This document shows, one piece after another, positions 26,181 to 34,938 of a DNA stretch of 64,000 nt. The translations under genes were made by a program, and so were the position numbers. The stretch covers positions 1 to 64,000 of the forward strand of contig JBFMDH010000021.1 of assembly GCA_040754075.1 (NCBI GenBank), written 5' to 3'. Positions within the stretch are counted from its first letter, which is position 1, and every line of letters begins with the position of its first letter. Under the pieces are notes generated by a model, which worked only from the letters and a program-made list of their open reading frames with translations, was not told where the DNA came from and searched no databases. This DNA comes from Acidobacteriota bacterium. Its GTDB lineage: Bacteria > Acidobacteriota > Blastocatellia > UBA7656.

Positions 26181-26860
26181 CGTAATCCCCTCTTCAAGCG
26201 CCCTCGAAAGGCGCTGAGCAAAAATCGCCGGTCACCAATCTACGAGTGCGATTTTAGCAAATGCAAAGCGGGTGCCACGCCGGCAACCTGCAAAAAAGCC
26301 CGTAAAATCAAGGGATTTTCACTATCGGTGGGTAAATCGGAAACTTATCGGTGCAGTAAAATTCCGACGAATGGCGAAACTCATTTACTGAAAGCCGGGG
26401 CCGTTTTTGAACGAAGGTTATTTTTCACCCTGAGCCATTAAGCTTTATCTATGGTGTTTCGACGCGACCGCGCCGCTTGATTTTCAACTATGACGGCACA
26501 TTGTTGCGATGCCGCTTATTTTAATTTTCGGCATCGCTATGCGCGATGATTTCGCCGGTCTTTTGATTGACATCAAAGACGCCCCTATCAATCGGGAAGC
26601 CTTCATCCTGATGGACATCGGATATTCGGCGTTGATGGTCGTTTTGAGCAGGGTCAAGCGGAGAGCGAATATAGCGGTTTGCAAATGAATTTACTCAGCC
26701 TCTGTTGAGAAAGCGGTCTTTGACCGCGACTGCCTAACGACGCTGGGCAAAGACCGCTTGTTCAACCTCAGTAAATCGTATTGCAAACCGCTATAGGGGG
26801 AGCCTTGATGGCGTGTCAAATCGGATTGTAGGGGGAGCCTTTAAGGCAAAACGCGAAGTT
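26181..26860. other. Gene-poor spacer with decayed coding fragment
   Basis: No intact gene. On the minus strand, about 26692 down to 26523, a frame without ATG reads RRISDVHQDEGFPIDRGVF and ends IIAHSDAEN followed by a stop. It has a natural amino-acid mix and may be the 3' remnant of a lost gene. At 26795-26845 the unit TAGGGGGAGCCTT occurs twice. The palindromic element at 26671-26794 is listed separately. Confidence 0.4.
26671..26794. repeat. 124-bp palindromic element
   Basis: The left arm starts ATAGCGGTTTGCAA (26671) and the right arm ends with its complement TTGCAAACCGCTAT (26794). The two arms of about 55 bp match over most of their length, including TTTACT and the internal AGCGGTCTTTG (left, 26712) against CAAAGACCGCT (right, 26749). 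The loop is about 17 nt. The left arm also contains the complete GCGGTCTTTGACCGC palindrome (26713-26727). It resembles a MITE or a large REP-type element without a transposase. Confidence 0.75.
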
Positions 26861-27229
26861 TCATTCAGCGTGTGCGTAAAAGACATAATGCGCGGTATTG
26901 ATGTTGCCGGAGCGCGTGTAGCGAATGGCGACCTCTCTGCCGGAAGTAATTTCCGCAGGCTCAACCACCTGTCCATCCTTGACGAACATGGTGGTATTGT
27001 CGATGACGAATTCCAGGGTTTGCGCGTTATCTTTTAGCGAAAGGGTTTTTGAGTGAGAATCGATGTGGTCGAGGTTGCCGTGAATCATCATGACTTCATG
27101 CTCTTCCGCAGCGGTGTGCGAACCCGCAGGTCTTGATGAAGCGCGTCCCGTGTGCATTCTGTAGAGCAAAAAACTCGCCAGGAAAAACAGGACGATAATC
27201 AAGACGATGATTTTGAGTAACTTGCTCAC
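26861..27229 (-). CDS. Small membrane-anchored protein, DUF5666-like
   Basis: 122 residues. One N-terminal transmembrane helix (about 5-24, KIIVLIIVLFFLASFLLY) is followed by a His/Glu-rich linker and a small beta domain (about 48-120, MIHGNLDHIDSHSKTLSL then VVEPAEITSGREVAIRYT). This outline resembles the small OB-like domains annotated as DUF5666, outside the cytoplasm. The function is unknown. A strong terminator lies only about 46 nt upstream of the start on the same strand, so the leader may be attenuated, or the gene may have its own promoter in that short gap. Confidence 0.65.
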   Translation of the reverse strand: MSKLLKIIVLIIVLFFLASFLLYRMHTGRASSRPAGSHTAAEEHEVMMIHGNLDHIDSHSKTLSLKDNAQTLEFVIDNTTMFVKDGQVVEPAEITSGREVAIRYTRSGNINTAHYVFYAHAE

Positions 27230-27269
27230 AGTTTTTCAACTCACTGCCTGCCCAGGACGCTTGCAGAAA

Positions 27270-27297
27270 AAAAGGGGTCAGTTAAAAAAACTGACCC
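27270..27297 (-). terminator. Rho-independent terminator of the candidate RNA
   Basis: GGGTCAGTT/AACTGACCC forms a 9-bp stem with a 5-nt loop. On the minus strand it is followed by C and seven T. It lies about 46 nt upstream of the start of the 26861-27229 gene. Confidence 0.85.
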
Positions 27298-27540
27298 GCA
27301 CTGGAGAGAAACAAGCCAGCAAAACTTCATTGGCTTGCTCAGGAGAAAAACGAATCAGCGTTTTGCCAATTCATTGCAAAGCAATCTCAAAAACAATCGA
27401 ATTGCTCTGCTCTAAAAACAACCCATTAAGGCTTTCTTAGAGCAAGGCAATGCGAACCAACCTCCATTCCCTGCACACTGCTATCAGCCGACTTCCTGTT
27501 GCCGGTTTACCGCACAAAAGTGAGATGGGAGGTTGAAAAG
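27271..27540 (-). ncRNA. Candidate structured RNA ending in a terminator
   Basis: Nested helices are visible. A closing helix 27372-27377/27447-27452 encloses two arms, 27380-27385/27401-27406 and 27408-27415/27437-27444 (8 bp, TGCTCTAA with TTAGAGCA), leaving only 1-2 nt between helices: a compact three-way junction. On one side, 27458-27465 pairs with 27528-27535 (CAACCTCC/GGAGGTTG). On the other is a 7-bp hairpin 27312-27318/27331-27337. On the minus strand the series ends in the terminator at 27275-27297. It does not match the conserved cores of RNase P, tmRNA or SRP RNA that I know. Whether it is a free RNA or a leader of the 26861-27229 gene is open. Confidence 0.5.
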
Positions 27541-28041
27541 CTCACGATTGAAAACAGGCTGCATTTAACCCTTTTGCCAGCGCCTATGGGACTTGTATAA
27601 ATCTTCAAACTCTGCCATTGCCATATTGAATGGTTACGCTGACAACCAGTAAAAAACCCGATAACCGGTTTTTCAAAAATTGCCAGCGCAACGATTCGCT
27701 TTACAAAGAACGAACAATACTTTGTGTACTTCAGGGCAATGTACTGTCAATTTTGGCAAGTCTTATGCCACAGCCTTTTTCCCTCGACCGAATTTCTAAG
27801 TCATTGAAATTTATAAGTTAAGTGTTAAACCGAAAATTCATTCATCCATCAGGCAGGAGAAAGCGGCTGTGGCTTTATTGTCACTGAACGCAAAACAGCC
27901 ACAAAAGCCCGCAAAGGCGTGCTGGAGTTGAGGCGCAGCCTTTGACCGCGATTGCGAATCACCGACCGCGCCGTTTCGAGTAAAATCGAACGGCGCTATG
28001 TAGGCTTATTTGATCAGACGGATAGCTGATTAAAGGAGGTT
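27541..28041. other. Gene-free spacer with hairpins
   Basis: No convincing gene. A weak hairpin AAAAACC/GGTTTTT lies at 27652-27673. A stronger one, GCGCCGTT with AACGGCGC, lies at 27968-27996, just beyond the sensor-kinase stop, and may act as its transcript end although no T-run follows. A half copy of the dispersed palindrome (TTTGACCGC) is at 27941-27949. Confidence 0.45.
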
Positions 28042-29703
28042 TCAGGAGGAAGAGACCATTTGTTCAATCCTTGCCATCGGCAGGATAACGAAAAAGCTGG
28101 TGCCCACACCGACTTCACTTTCAACCTTAATATCCCCGTTATGTTCGGCAATAATCTCTTTGGAAATGGTCAAGCCAAGTCCCGTACCGTGACCTTTTTT
28201 GGTAGTAAACATCGGGTCAAAAATCACATCCAGATATTCGCGAGGGATGCCTTCGCCGCTGTCTGTGACAATGATAACCGCTTGCGTCTCATCGCTATGA
28301 ACGGCAACGCTCAGGTCGCCGCCCTGGGGCATGGCATCGAGATTATTGTTAATCAAATTGATGAAGACCTGTTGTAATTGATCGGTGTCGGCTTGCACAT
28401 AAACCGGCGAAGGTGAGAGCCGCATCTGCAATTTGACATTGCGCAACGTCAGGGTCGGTTGTGTGGCATCCAGTATCTGCGCCACCATCTGATTAATGTC
28501 GATGAGTTCGAGGTTAGGTTTGGGCCTTCGGGTTGAAGCCAGCATTGAACGGACGATGGCGGTAATTCTTTCGATCTGTTCGCCGATCACATCCAGACGT
28601 TTGGCAATCCGTTCATCGGTGGTGCGGGCGCGAAGCAGTTGCACGTGACCGGAAATTAAATTCAACGGGGTGCCGACTTCGTGCGCGAATTGCGCGGCAA
28701 GCTGACCGGCGGTCGCCAGGCGTTCCAGTTTGACGACCTCGCGCTGCATTTCATAAAGATTGAGATGCGCTTCTTCGAGTTGTTCATTGCGTTCGGCAAG
28801 TTCGGTGGTTGAGGCTTTGACGCGGGCTTCAAGGTGTTGCTGTTCAAGATTCAACTGCTCGGTCATCTCGCGTATGCGCCCGAGCATGCGATTGAATCGC
28901 TGGGTGAGCATGCCGATTTCATCTCTGGAGGTTGGCGGAACTTCGATGGTCAAATTCCCGGCTTCGGCTTTGGTCATCGCCGCCAGCAATTTATCGAGCG
29001 GCTCGTAAACGATTTGCCGGAAGAGAAAATAGATAATGAAGGTGACCGCGACAATCGCCAGCAGCATCAACGGCCAAACGAGTTTGCGATGCCGCGACAC
29101 CGCATTATTACTCTGGTCAAACGACAGCCAGACCCGCACAAACCCGACCTGCACGAGTTGCGAGTCATAAAGGATTTCCAATCCCGCCTCGACATCAAGC
29201 AGGCGATTTGGCCCTTCGTGACGCTCCATAATAATATCGGCATATTCATGCGGAGAGCTTGACGGTTGACGGTTAATCACCGGCGAAGGGGCGGCTTCGC
29301 TCGGTATTCTGACTACCTCGCTGAACTGATTATTTTGGGTTAGATAAAAAACCCGCACCTCGATAATTTCCTGATTGTTTTTGACCATCGTTGAGGCGAG
29401 TTCATCTTTTACGTCTTGCCAATCCGGTTGCACGGATGGCGGTTGGGAATTATTCAGCGTCTCGGCTTTTCGTTGTCGCCCTTTTTCAATGTAATGTTCA
29501 GTGGTATCGGCAACTCTTGCCGCCAGCAGTTGTGCCTGCCTTTCCTCTTCATTGTAACTCAGTTGACTCAACGAGAGGTCGGCAAAGTAAGTGGCAATCG
29601 CAAAAATAATGAGCAGAATGATGGAGATGAGGATGGTCGCTTTGGTATGCAGTTTAAACGCAGATAATTTCAACCAAGCTTTTTTATTCATACCTCTACC
29701 CAC
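28042..29703 (-). CDS. Membrane sensor histidine kinase
   Basis: 553 residues from GTG at 29703 (AGGG upstream; an ATG four codons later is an alternative). Two transmembrane helices (about 22-40 and 209-228) bracket a periplasmic sensor region of about 165 residues. HAMP (about 229-283) and a coiled coil (about 285-325) follow. The HisKA domain has phospho-acceptor His341 in AAQFAHEVGTPLNL. The HATPase domain has NLINNNLDAMPQGG, DSGEGIP and GTGLGLTIS. No response regulator is adjacent, so it is an orphan; the partner is elsewhere. Its signal is unknown. Confidence 0.9.
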   Translation of the reverse strand: MGRGMNKKAWLKLSAFKLHTKATILISIILLIIFAIATYFADLSLSQLSYNEEERQAQLLAARVADTTEHYIEKGRQRKAETLNNSQPPSVQPDWQDVKDELASTMVKNNQEIIEVRVFYLTQNNQFSEVVRIPSEAAPSPVINRQPSSSPHEYADIIMERHEGPNRLLDVEAGLEILYDSQLVQVGFVRVWLSFDQSNNAVSRHRKLVWPLMLLAIVAVTFIIYFLFRQIVYEPLDKLLAAMTKAEAGNLTIEVPPTSRDEIGMLTQRFNRMLGRIREMTEQLNLEQQHLEARVKASTTELAERNEQLEEAHLNLYEMQREVVKLERLATAGQLAAQFAHEVGTPLNLISGHVQLLRARTTDERIAKRLDVIGEQIERITAIVRSMLASTRRPKPNLELIDINQMVAQILDATQPTLTLRNVKLQMRLSPSPVYVQADTDQLQQVFINLINNNLDAMPQGGDLSVAVHSDETQAVIIVTDSGEGIPREYLDVIFDPMFTTKKGHGTGLGLTISKEIIAEHNGDIKVESEVGVGTSFFVILPMARIEQMVSSS

Positions 29704-29817
29704 TCGACCCTAAATACTTCCATCCCCCCAAAGCAGGTTTTGTGCTGTAGTTTTATAGCTTGGAAATGGCAGAGAGCGCAAAATTATTTCGCATTTATTT
29801 TGCGCTCTCACTTTTGC

Positions 29818-31680
29818 TTATTCAACGGTGACGGATTTCGCGAGGTTGCGCGGTTGGTCAACATCGCACCCGCGCCGGACGCCGATATGATAAGCCAGCA
29901 GTTGCAGCGGCACAATCGCCAGCGTCGGCGAAATCAAATCGCTGGCATGAGGAATTTCAATAATGTGGTCGGCAATCTGGCGCGCTTCGGTGTCGCCTTC
30001 GGTCACCAGCGCAATCACTTTGCCGTCACGCGCTTTCACTTCGACCATATTGGAAAGCGTCTTTTCAAATCTGAGCCTGGAGTATTCGCAGGTTTCATCT
30101 TGCGTGGCAATCACCACGACCGGCAACTCTTCATCAATCAGCGCATTCGGCCCGTGTTTCATTTCGCCCGCCGGATAGCCTTCGGCGTGAATGTAAGAAA
30201 TCTCTTTGAGTTTCAATGCGCCTTCAAGGGCAATCGGGAAATTGATGCCGCGACCGAGATAGAGAAAGTCCTGCGCCCGGTGGAATTCACGCGCCAGTTT
30301 TTCAATCTGGTCATCGCAACCCAGTAAAGATTCCAACTGCACCGGCAAACTATTCAAAGCGCGAACATGTTCGAGCGATTCTTCTTCGCTCATTTTGCCG
30401 CGCAGTTGCGCAAGGTAAAGCGCCAGCAGATAAAACACCGTCATTTGACTGGTGAAGGCTTTGGTTGACGCGACACCGATTTCCGGTCCCGCGTGAGTGA
30501 GAATCGTGCCGTGCGCTTCGCGTGTGAGCATCGACCCGAAAACATTGCAAATCGCCAGTATTTTCGCGCCTTTTTCTTTGGCTTCGCGAACCGCCGCCAG
30601 GGTATCGGCGGTTTCGCCCGATTGCGAAATCGCTACGACTAACGTTTTGTCATCGATTATCGGGTCGCGATAACGAAACTCCGATGCGTAATCGATTTCA
30701 ACAGGGATGCGCGCCAATTCTTCGAGCATGTATTTGCCCGCCATCGCCGCGTGCAGACTGGTCCCGCAGGCAATCGCTTTGACAGAAGTAAACGACCGAA
30801 ATTCGGCTTCGCTGATTTCCATTTCATCCAGATAAACGCGCCCGGTCTGTTGCGACACGCGCCCGGTTACGGTATCGCGAATGGCGCGCGGTTGCTCGTA
30901 AATTTCTTTGAGCATGTAATGCTTAAAGCCGCCTTTTTCCGCCATAATCGGGTCCCAGGTGATGCGCTGCACATGCGGCGTTATCGAATTGCCTTCAAAA
31001 TCTGTGACCGTCACGCCTTTGCGCGTGAGCACTGCCATTTCGCCATCGCCTAAGAAAAACAGGTCGCGCGTGTGGTAGAGAATCGGCGGAATATCGGATG
31101 CTACGAGGTATTCATCCTGACCTAAGCCAATGACGATTGGTGGTCCCTGGCGCACCGCAACAATTTTTTCGGGTTCAAGCGCCGAAACAATCGCTAAGGC
31201 AAAGATGCCGCGCAGTTCGGTAATCGCCCGGCGGGTTGCGGCTTCGAGACTGCCCGCGCCCTCGTCATAAAATTTACCAATCAGGTGGGCGATGACTTCG
31301 GTGTCGGTTTCGGTGACGAATTTATGTCCGGCTTCCTGGAGTTTGCGTTTAAGCGGCAGGAAATTATCAATGACGCCATTATGAACGACGACGATGTTGC
31401 CCGAGGCATCGCGGTGCGGGTGGGCGTTCTCTTCCGTCGGTCGCCCGTGGGTTGCCCAACGTGTATGCCCGATGCCGTAATTGCCATCAAGCGGTCTGAG
31501 GCGAATGGCGTCTTCGAGGTTGCGCAGTTTACCTTCGGCGCGACGAATTTCCAGATGATGGTCTTCGTCCACGACAGCAATGCCCGCCGAATCATAACCT
31601 CTGTATTCCAGTTTTCTCAGCCCTTCAATAATGACGCCGACGACCTGTTTGTCCCCAACGTACCCGACTATTCCACACAT
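29818..31680 (-). CDS. glmS: Glutamine--fructose-6-phosphate aminotransferase (isomerizing)
   Basis: 620 residues, full length. The N-terminal glutaminase domain begins MCGIVGYVG with nucleophile Cys2. Two SIS domains follow ([14 protein letters not shown] and [20 protein letters not shown]), and the tail ends [10 protein letters not shown] as expected. It makes glucosamine-6-phosphate from fructose-6-phosphate and glutamine, the entry to UDP-GlcNAc. No glmS ribozyme core was recognised in the 240 bp upstream. GlmU and the YvcK regulator lie 7-11 kb away on the same strand. Confidence 0.97.
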   Translation of the reverse strand: MCGIVGYVGDKQVVGVIIEGLRKLEYRGYDSAGIAVVDEDHHLEIRRAEGKLRNLEDAIRLRPLDGNYGIGHTRWATHGRPTEENAHPHRDASGNIVVVHNGVIDNFLPLKRKLQEAGHKFVTETDTEVIAHLIGKFYDEGAGSLEAATRRAITELRGIFALAIVSALEPEKIVAVRQGPPIVIGLGQDEYLVASDIPPILYHTRDLFFLGDGEMAVLTRKGVTVTDFEGNSITPHVQRITWDPIMAEKGGFKHYMLKEIYEQPRAIRDTVTGRVSQQTGRVYLDEMEISEAEFRSFTSVKAIACGTSLHAAMAGKYMLEELARIPVEIDYASEFRYRDPIIDDKTLVVAISQSGETADTLAAVREAKEKGAKILAICNVFGSMLTREAHGTILTHAGPEIGVASTKAFTSQMTVFYLLALYLAQLRGKMSEEESLEHVRALNSLPVQLESLLGCDDQIEKLAREFHRAQDFLYLGRGINFPIALEGALKLKEISYIHAEGYPAGEMKHGPNALIDEELPVVVIATQDETCEYSRLRFEKTLSNMVEVKARDGKVIALVTEGDTEARQIADHIIEIPHASDLISPTLAIVPLQLLAYHIGVRRGCDVDQPRNLAKSVTVE

Positions 31681-31885
31681 ACTGATTTCACTCCCTGAAT
31701 TCGGATTTCAACAACCAGGGTTGGATAAGCATCGGTAATGTCTTGAAGTTCCTGCCCGAAACTTTGCCCTGCTGGTTCGCTAAATTGTAACGTAGGAAGA
31801 GAGAAAAGAGGAGAATAATTAAATTCTCACCGAAAAAGGTCAGGGAAACCGCAGACATTGAGAATTCGAGAACGTTTCAGCAGAA

Positions 31886-31912
31886 AAGGCGACCGGAAAT
31901 TCCAGTCGCCTT
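31886..31912 (-). terminator. Terminator after the hydrolase-TPR gene
   Basis: AAGGCGAC (31886-31893) pairs with GTCGCCTT (31905-31912), with further pairing possible in the loop. On the minus strand TTTTCTGC follows. It lies 11 bp beyond the stop at 31923. Confidence 0.75.
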
Positions 31913-31922
31913 CAATAAATGT

Positions 31923-33356
31923 TTACGATTTCGGCAAGCGGGAGAGGAGTTCTTGAAAACGCGGCTCGGCGCGCAGCGGCACAAGGTCTTCGTCGGTTTC
32001 ATAAGCCTTGCGGTCGGTGAAGCCTTCGCTCATCGCACTCGCTAGCGCGGTCAACGCTTTCTCTTTCTGTCCGAGTCGCGCATATCCGCAAGCCAGATTA
32101 TAGAACGCCACACCGCGCGTATTCGCGCCCGGCGGGATGCCCATTTCAAAGGCTTTTTCATAATTTTTCACCGCTTCTTCGTTGCGTCCACTGTGCAATT
32201 GCGCCCAAGCCAGTTGCCCGTAAATCAGACTGTTGCGCTGTCCGGCATCAATGGCGCGCGTGAGATATTGCGCCGCCTGCTGGTATTTTTGTTGCGCGAT
32301 TTTAATCTGCCCCAGTGTGGAGTAAGCAAAGGTCGTTGTCGGGTCAAGCGTCAAGGCTTTCTCTAATGCGATGATTGCTTCATCAAAGCGTCGCAGTTGT
32401 TGCAAGGCTCTGCCGTATTGCAGTTGCGCCGTCGCATCACTGGGGTTTTCCTTGATGTAGTCGGCAAGCAGACTGGCGGCACGTTGCGGATTGTTGTCAT
32501 AAGTGGCAGCGACGATTTCCCGCGCCTGAGAACGCGCCCACGTCGGTTGCGGAACCGGCTCCAGATGCGATTTCCAAAAGCCAAGGGTTTGTTGAATGAT
32601 GCGCCGCGCGTCATCGTTATCGGAAAAGGCATCAAACGCATGCGGCAACCCTTGGGCAAACATCAATGTCCAAGGCGCGCCCGTTTCAACCACCCGTTGC
32701 CACAAAGCCGTGAGCGGTTGTCCAAGCCTTGGCGCATCGCCCGCCGCAACAATGAACAACACCGGCAAATCGCTTCGCAAATTGCCGTTGGGGACGCCGC
32801 CGTAATACAACGCGGCGGCGCGAATATTTTTGGTCGCCACGTCGCTGTTTAAATACTGCGTCGCCCCTGTGACATTCGCTGATGCCGCATACAATCCAAG
32901 CCGCGTACCATCAATGCCGTGCGCCTCGCCTTGTTTGGTTAAAAATTCAAAAACGCCGCGCAAGCATTCCTGAATGCGCGAACCATCGGCATCCATCGAC
33001 ACGCCGACGAGTCCATGCGCGGCAACCAGACGCGGCCACGATTTATAAATCTCCCAATTTTTCACGCGACTGTTGGGGCGATCGCCTACGGCGTTGATGA
33101 ATAAAACGGCGGCGCGTTTTTCATTGGCGTTGATATCCGGCGGCAGATAAATATCAACCGTCAAGGTGCCGTTTGCATCTTTCAAATACGGCACATCGGT
33201 TTTCACCTTCACCAGTTTGGTCGCGGGCGTGTCCAAGACCACGCCCCAGTTGGTAGCGTCAAGCGGCGAACGTTGCGCTGCGCCGTTTTGGGCATAGGCA
33301 ACCGGCAGCAATGCAACGGCGAGCAACCCTGTAAAAATCAATTTACAAATTCGCAT
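31923..33356 (-). CDS. Secreted alpha/beta-hydrolase-like protein fused to TPR repeats
   Basis: 477 residues, ATG at 33356 with AAGGAG upstream. Signal peptide about 1-22. Residues about 45-270 follow a dienelactone-hydrolase-like fold, with LTVDIYLPPD, then the nucleophile elbow position GLYAASANV and a late His in GLPHAFDAF. The elbow is A-A-S-A-N rather than G-x-S-x-G, so catalysis is uncertain. Residues about 290-470 are TPR repeats (ATAQLQYGRALQQLRRFDEA and so on). It ends in a clear terminator and probably stands as its own unit. The substrate is unknown. Confidence 0.75.
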   Translation of the reverse strand: MRICKLIFTGLLAVALLPVAYAQNGAAQRSPLDATNWGVVLDTPATKLVKVKTDVPYLKDANGTLTVDIYLPPDINANEKRAAVLFINAVGDRPNSRVKNWEIYKSWPRLVAAHGLVGVSMDADGSRIQECLRGVFEFLTKQGEAHGIDGTRLGLYAASANVTGATQYLNSDVATKNIRAAALYYGGVPNGNLRSDLPVLFIVAAGDAPRLGQPLTALWQRVVETGAPWTLMFAQGLPHAFDAFSDNDDARRIIQQTLGFWKSHLEPVPQPTWARSQAREIVAATYDNNPQRAASLLADYIKENPSDATAQLQYGRALQQLRRFDEAIIALEKALTLDPTTTFAYSTLGQIKIAQQKYQQAAQYLTRAIDAGQRNSLIYGQLAWAQLHSGRNEEAVKNYEKAFEMGIPPGANTRGVAFYNLACGYARLGQKEKALTALASAMSEGFTDRKAYETDEDLVPLRAEPRFQELLSRLPKS

Positions 33357-33419
33357 ATCTTCTCCTTAAACACACAGATTTTTAATCGTTGCCGGGCTGG
33401 AGCGATTTACAACATAACG

Positions 33420-33599
33420 GCGCGGTCAAAGACCGCTCACTCAACCGGCGGTGAGTACGTTCAATCGCCAATGGTTTTAAATTTCAGGCGCGAATGCCCG
33501 GTTCGATTTTAACTTTGGCTTCAAGCAGGCTGGGGTTGCTGTGGAATGAAATTGAGTGGTTGACTGATGACCGGTTGAGTGAGCGGTCTTTGACCGCGC
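33420..33599. repeat. Element bounded by perfect 29-bp inverted repeats
   Basis: The 29 bases at 33420-33448, starting GCGCGGTCAAAGACCGC and ending CAACCGG, recur exactly as the reverse complement at 33571-33599. Each arm contains the palindrome GCGGTC-AAA-GACCGC. The 122-bp interior holds no gene. It fills most of the spacer between the dioxygenase stop (33634) and the hydrolase-TPR start (33356). It looks like a small non-autonomous element or a pair of REP copies in opposite orientation. Confidence 0.8.
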
Positions 33600-33633
33600 T
33601 CATTTCTTGTGCCACCGGTCTCAAGTCACGCTT

Positions 33634-34347
33634 TTACGATGCGCTGCCATCGCGTTCCAAAACGATGTCGAACACCGCTGTCTCGATGGTCTTGCCATTG
33701 ACCACACGTTTATCCGGCGCGACGGCAAGTTCTGTTCTGTACATCGAATCCATTTTTTGTTTGGGGTCGTCTTTGAAATGAATTTCGGTAATCAACGGTT
33801 TATAGCCCGGACAAACCGCCATCAGATGAAAATGCGCGCAACGCCAGAATTTCGCATCCGAAGGGTTCGGTTGATAAGGCACCGGGCGTATGGATTCAAA
33901 TTCATAGTAACCGTTTTCGCTGCTGAGGAGTCGCCCGCGATTTTTGAAATCGCCGTTGCCATTTGAATAGACCCCTTGATTATCGACGTGCCAGAAATCG
34001 AGCACCACGCCTGGCAACGGGCGTTTGCTATCAAACGACCAGACCCTTCCGGTCATCACAAATGGCGTTCCCGGTTCAAATGGCGAACAGAGTTTGCCGC
34101 GAAACGGCGCGCCCGGTTTATATGCCGGGCCAATAGACACGGGAGTGATTTTTTTCAACTCACCGGTTGCCATTATATTTTCTTTCGATGCCGCGCCCAT
34201 TTGAATGAGCACCCGTTCGGCTCCGTCTTCCAATACGCTTGCAGGCGTTGGTCGCGCATCGGTTCTGAGAACCCATCCGGCAACACTAACGGCGGCAAGC
34301 CCCAGACCGCTTTGCTGTAAAAATAAACGTCGGTTTTTATCAGGCAT
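33634..34347 (-). CDS. Intradiol ring-cleavage dioxygenase-like protein with Tat signal
   Basis: 237 residues from ATG at 34347 (AGGAG upstream; the longer frame to 34488 is not supported). It starts with a Tat-like signal (NRRLFLQQSGLGLAAVSVAGW). The body matches the protocatechuate 3,4-dioxygenase family, with VWSFDSKRPLPGVVLDFWHVD, a Tyr in GVYSN, a second Tyr in YYEFES, and the His pair RCAHFH: the four usual Fe(III) ligands. Exported intradiol dioxygenase-like proteins of this size are common in soil bacteria; the substrate is not known to be catechol. The DoxX gene lies just upstream on the same strand. Confidence 0.82.
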   Translation of the reverse strand: MPDKNRRLFLQQSGLGLAAVSVAGWVLRTDARPTPASVLEDGAERVLIQMGAASKENIMATGELKKITPVSIGPAYKPGAPFRGKLCSPFEPGTPFVMTGRVWSFDSKRPLPGVVLDFWHVDNQGVYSNGNGDFKNRGRLLSSENGYYEFESIRPVPYQPNPSDAKFWRCAHFHLMAVCPGYKPLITEIHFKDDPKQKMDSMYRTELAVAPDKRVVNGKTIETAVFDIVLERDGSAS

Positions 34348-34427
34348 AATGTTCTCTCCTTTGGTAAATCGGGTTGTCGTGAAATCACGAATGTAAAGTT
34401 GAGTACGAGTTTTCTCATTCGCAAAAA

Positions 34428-34910
34428 TCAAACAGCGGTTTGCAGAGATTCGGCAACCGGCTGTGGTCGTAAACGATGACGCAACCATTCATCCAGCGAA
34501 AATCTGCCAGCGCCGGAAAGCACAAAAAACAGCGTAACCAATAGATAAATCGCCGCGAGTTCAAATCCTGAATCGGTCGTCAAATGAAAATAGACGGCAA
34601 CCGACATGGTCAGCGCGACGAAAGCTGCGGCGTAGCGTGTGCAGAGTCCAACCATCAATAACAAACAGCCGATGAATTCCGCAAACGCCGCGCACAGGGC
34701 AAAAAAGGTTGGCAACGGAAAACCGAGGCTGCCAATAAAGCCGATAAAACCCCACTCTTTGCCGCCGAATAAAAATCCCACCGCGCCCGCAAATTTTTCC
34801 CAGCCGTGATGGGTCACCAGCATGGCGGCAACGCCGAATCTCAAAATCAATAATCCCCAGTCCATCGAATGGAATTTGCCATCAGGGGCAATTTGATTGC
34901 TTTCTGTCAT
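34428..34910 (-). CDS. DoxX family membrane protein
   Basis: 160 residues from ATG at 34910 (GAGGAT upstream). Four transmembrane helices in the DoxX pattern: DWGLLILRFGVAAMLVTHHGWEKF, then FFALCAAFAEFIGCLLLMVGL and a C-terminal helix. DoxX-like proteins are linked to quinone or thiosulfate chemistry and to redox stress in various bacteria; none of that is shown here. It follows the anti-sigma/Kelch gene by 28 bp and precedes the dioxygenase gene by 80 bp, so the ECF sigma factor upstream may drive all of them. Confidence 0.85.
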   Translation of the reverse strand: MTESNQIAPDGKFHSMDWGLLILRFGVAAMLVTHHGWEKFAGAVGFLFGGKEWGFIGFIGSLGFPLPTFFALCAAFAEFIGCLLLMVGLCTRYAAAFVALTMSVAVYFHLTTDSGFELAAIYLLVTLFFVLSGAGRFSLDEWLRHRLRPQPVAESLQTAV

Positions 34911-34938
34911 CACTATCCTCTGTTTTAAATTTTCCGAA

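Noticed and set aside
26484-26684. 66-codon minus-strand frame
   Set aside because: The composition looks random; another frame of the same stretch reads more naturally as a decayed C-terminus, so no gene is called.
27541-27821. Small plus-strand frame at 27630-27821
   Set aside because: No ribosome site, low-complexity Lys/Asn/Leu composition, and it runs through a hairpin.
31681-31922. glmS ribozyme upstream of glmS
   Set aside because: The leader has no recognisable conserved core of the ribozyme; only short chance matches were found.
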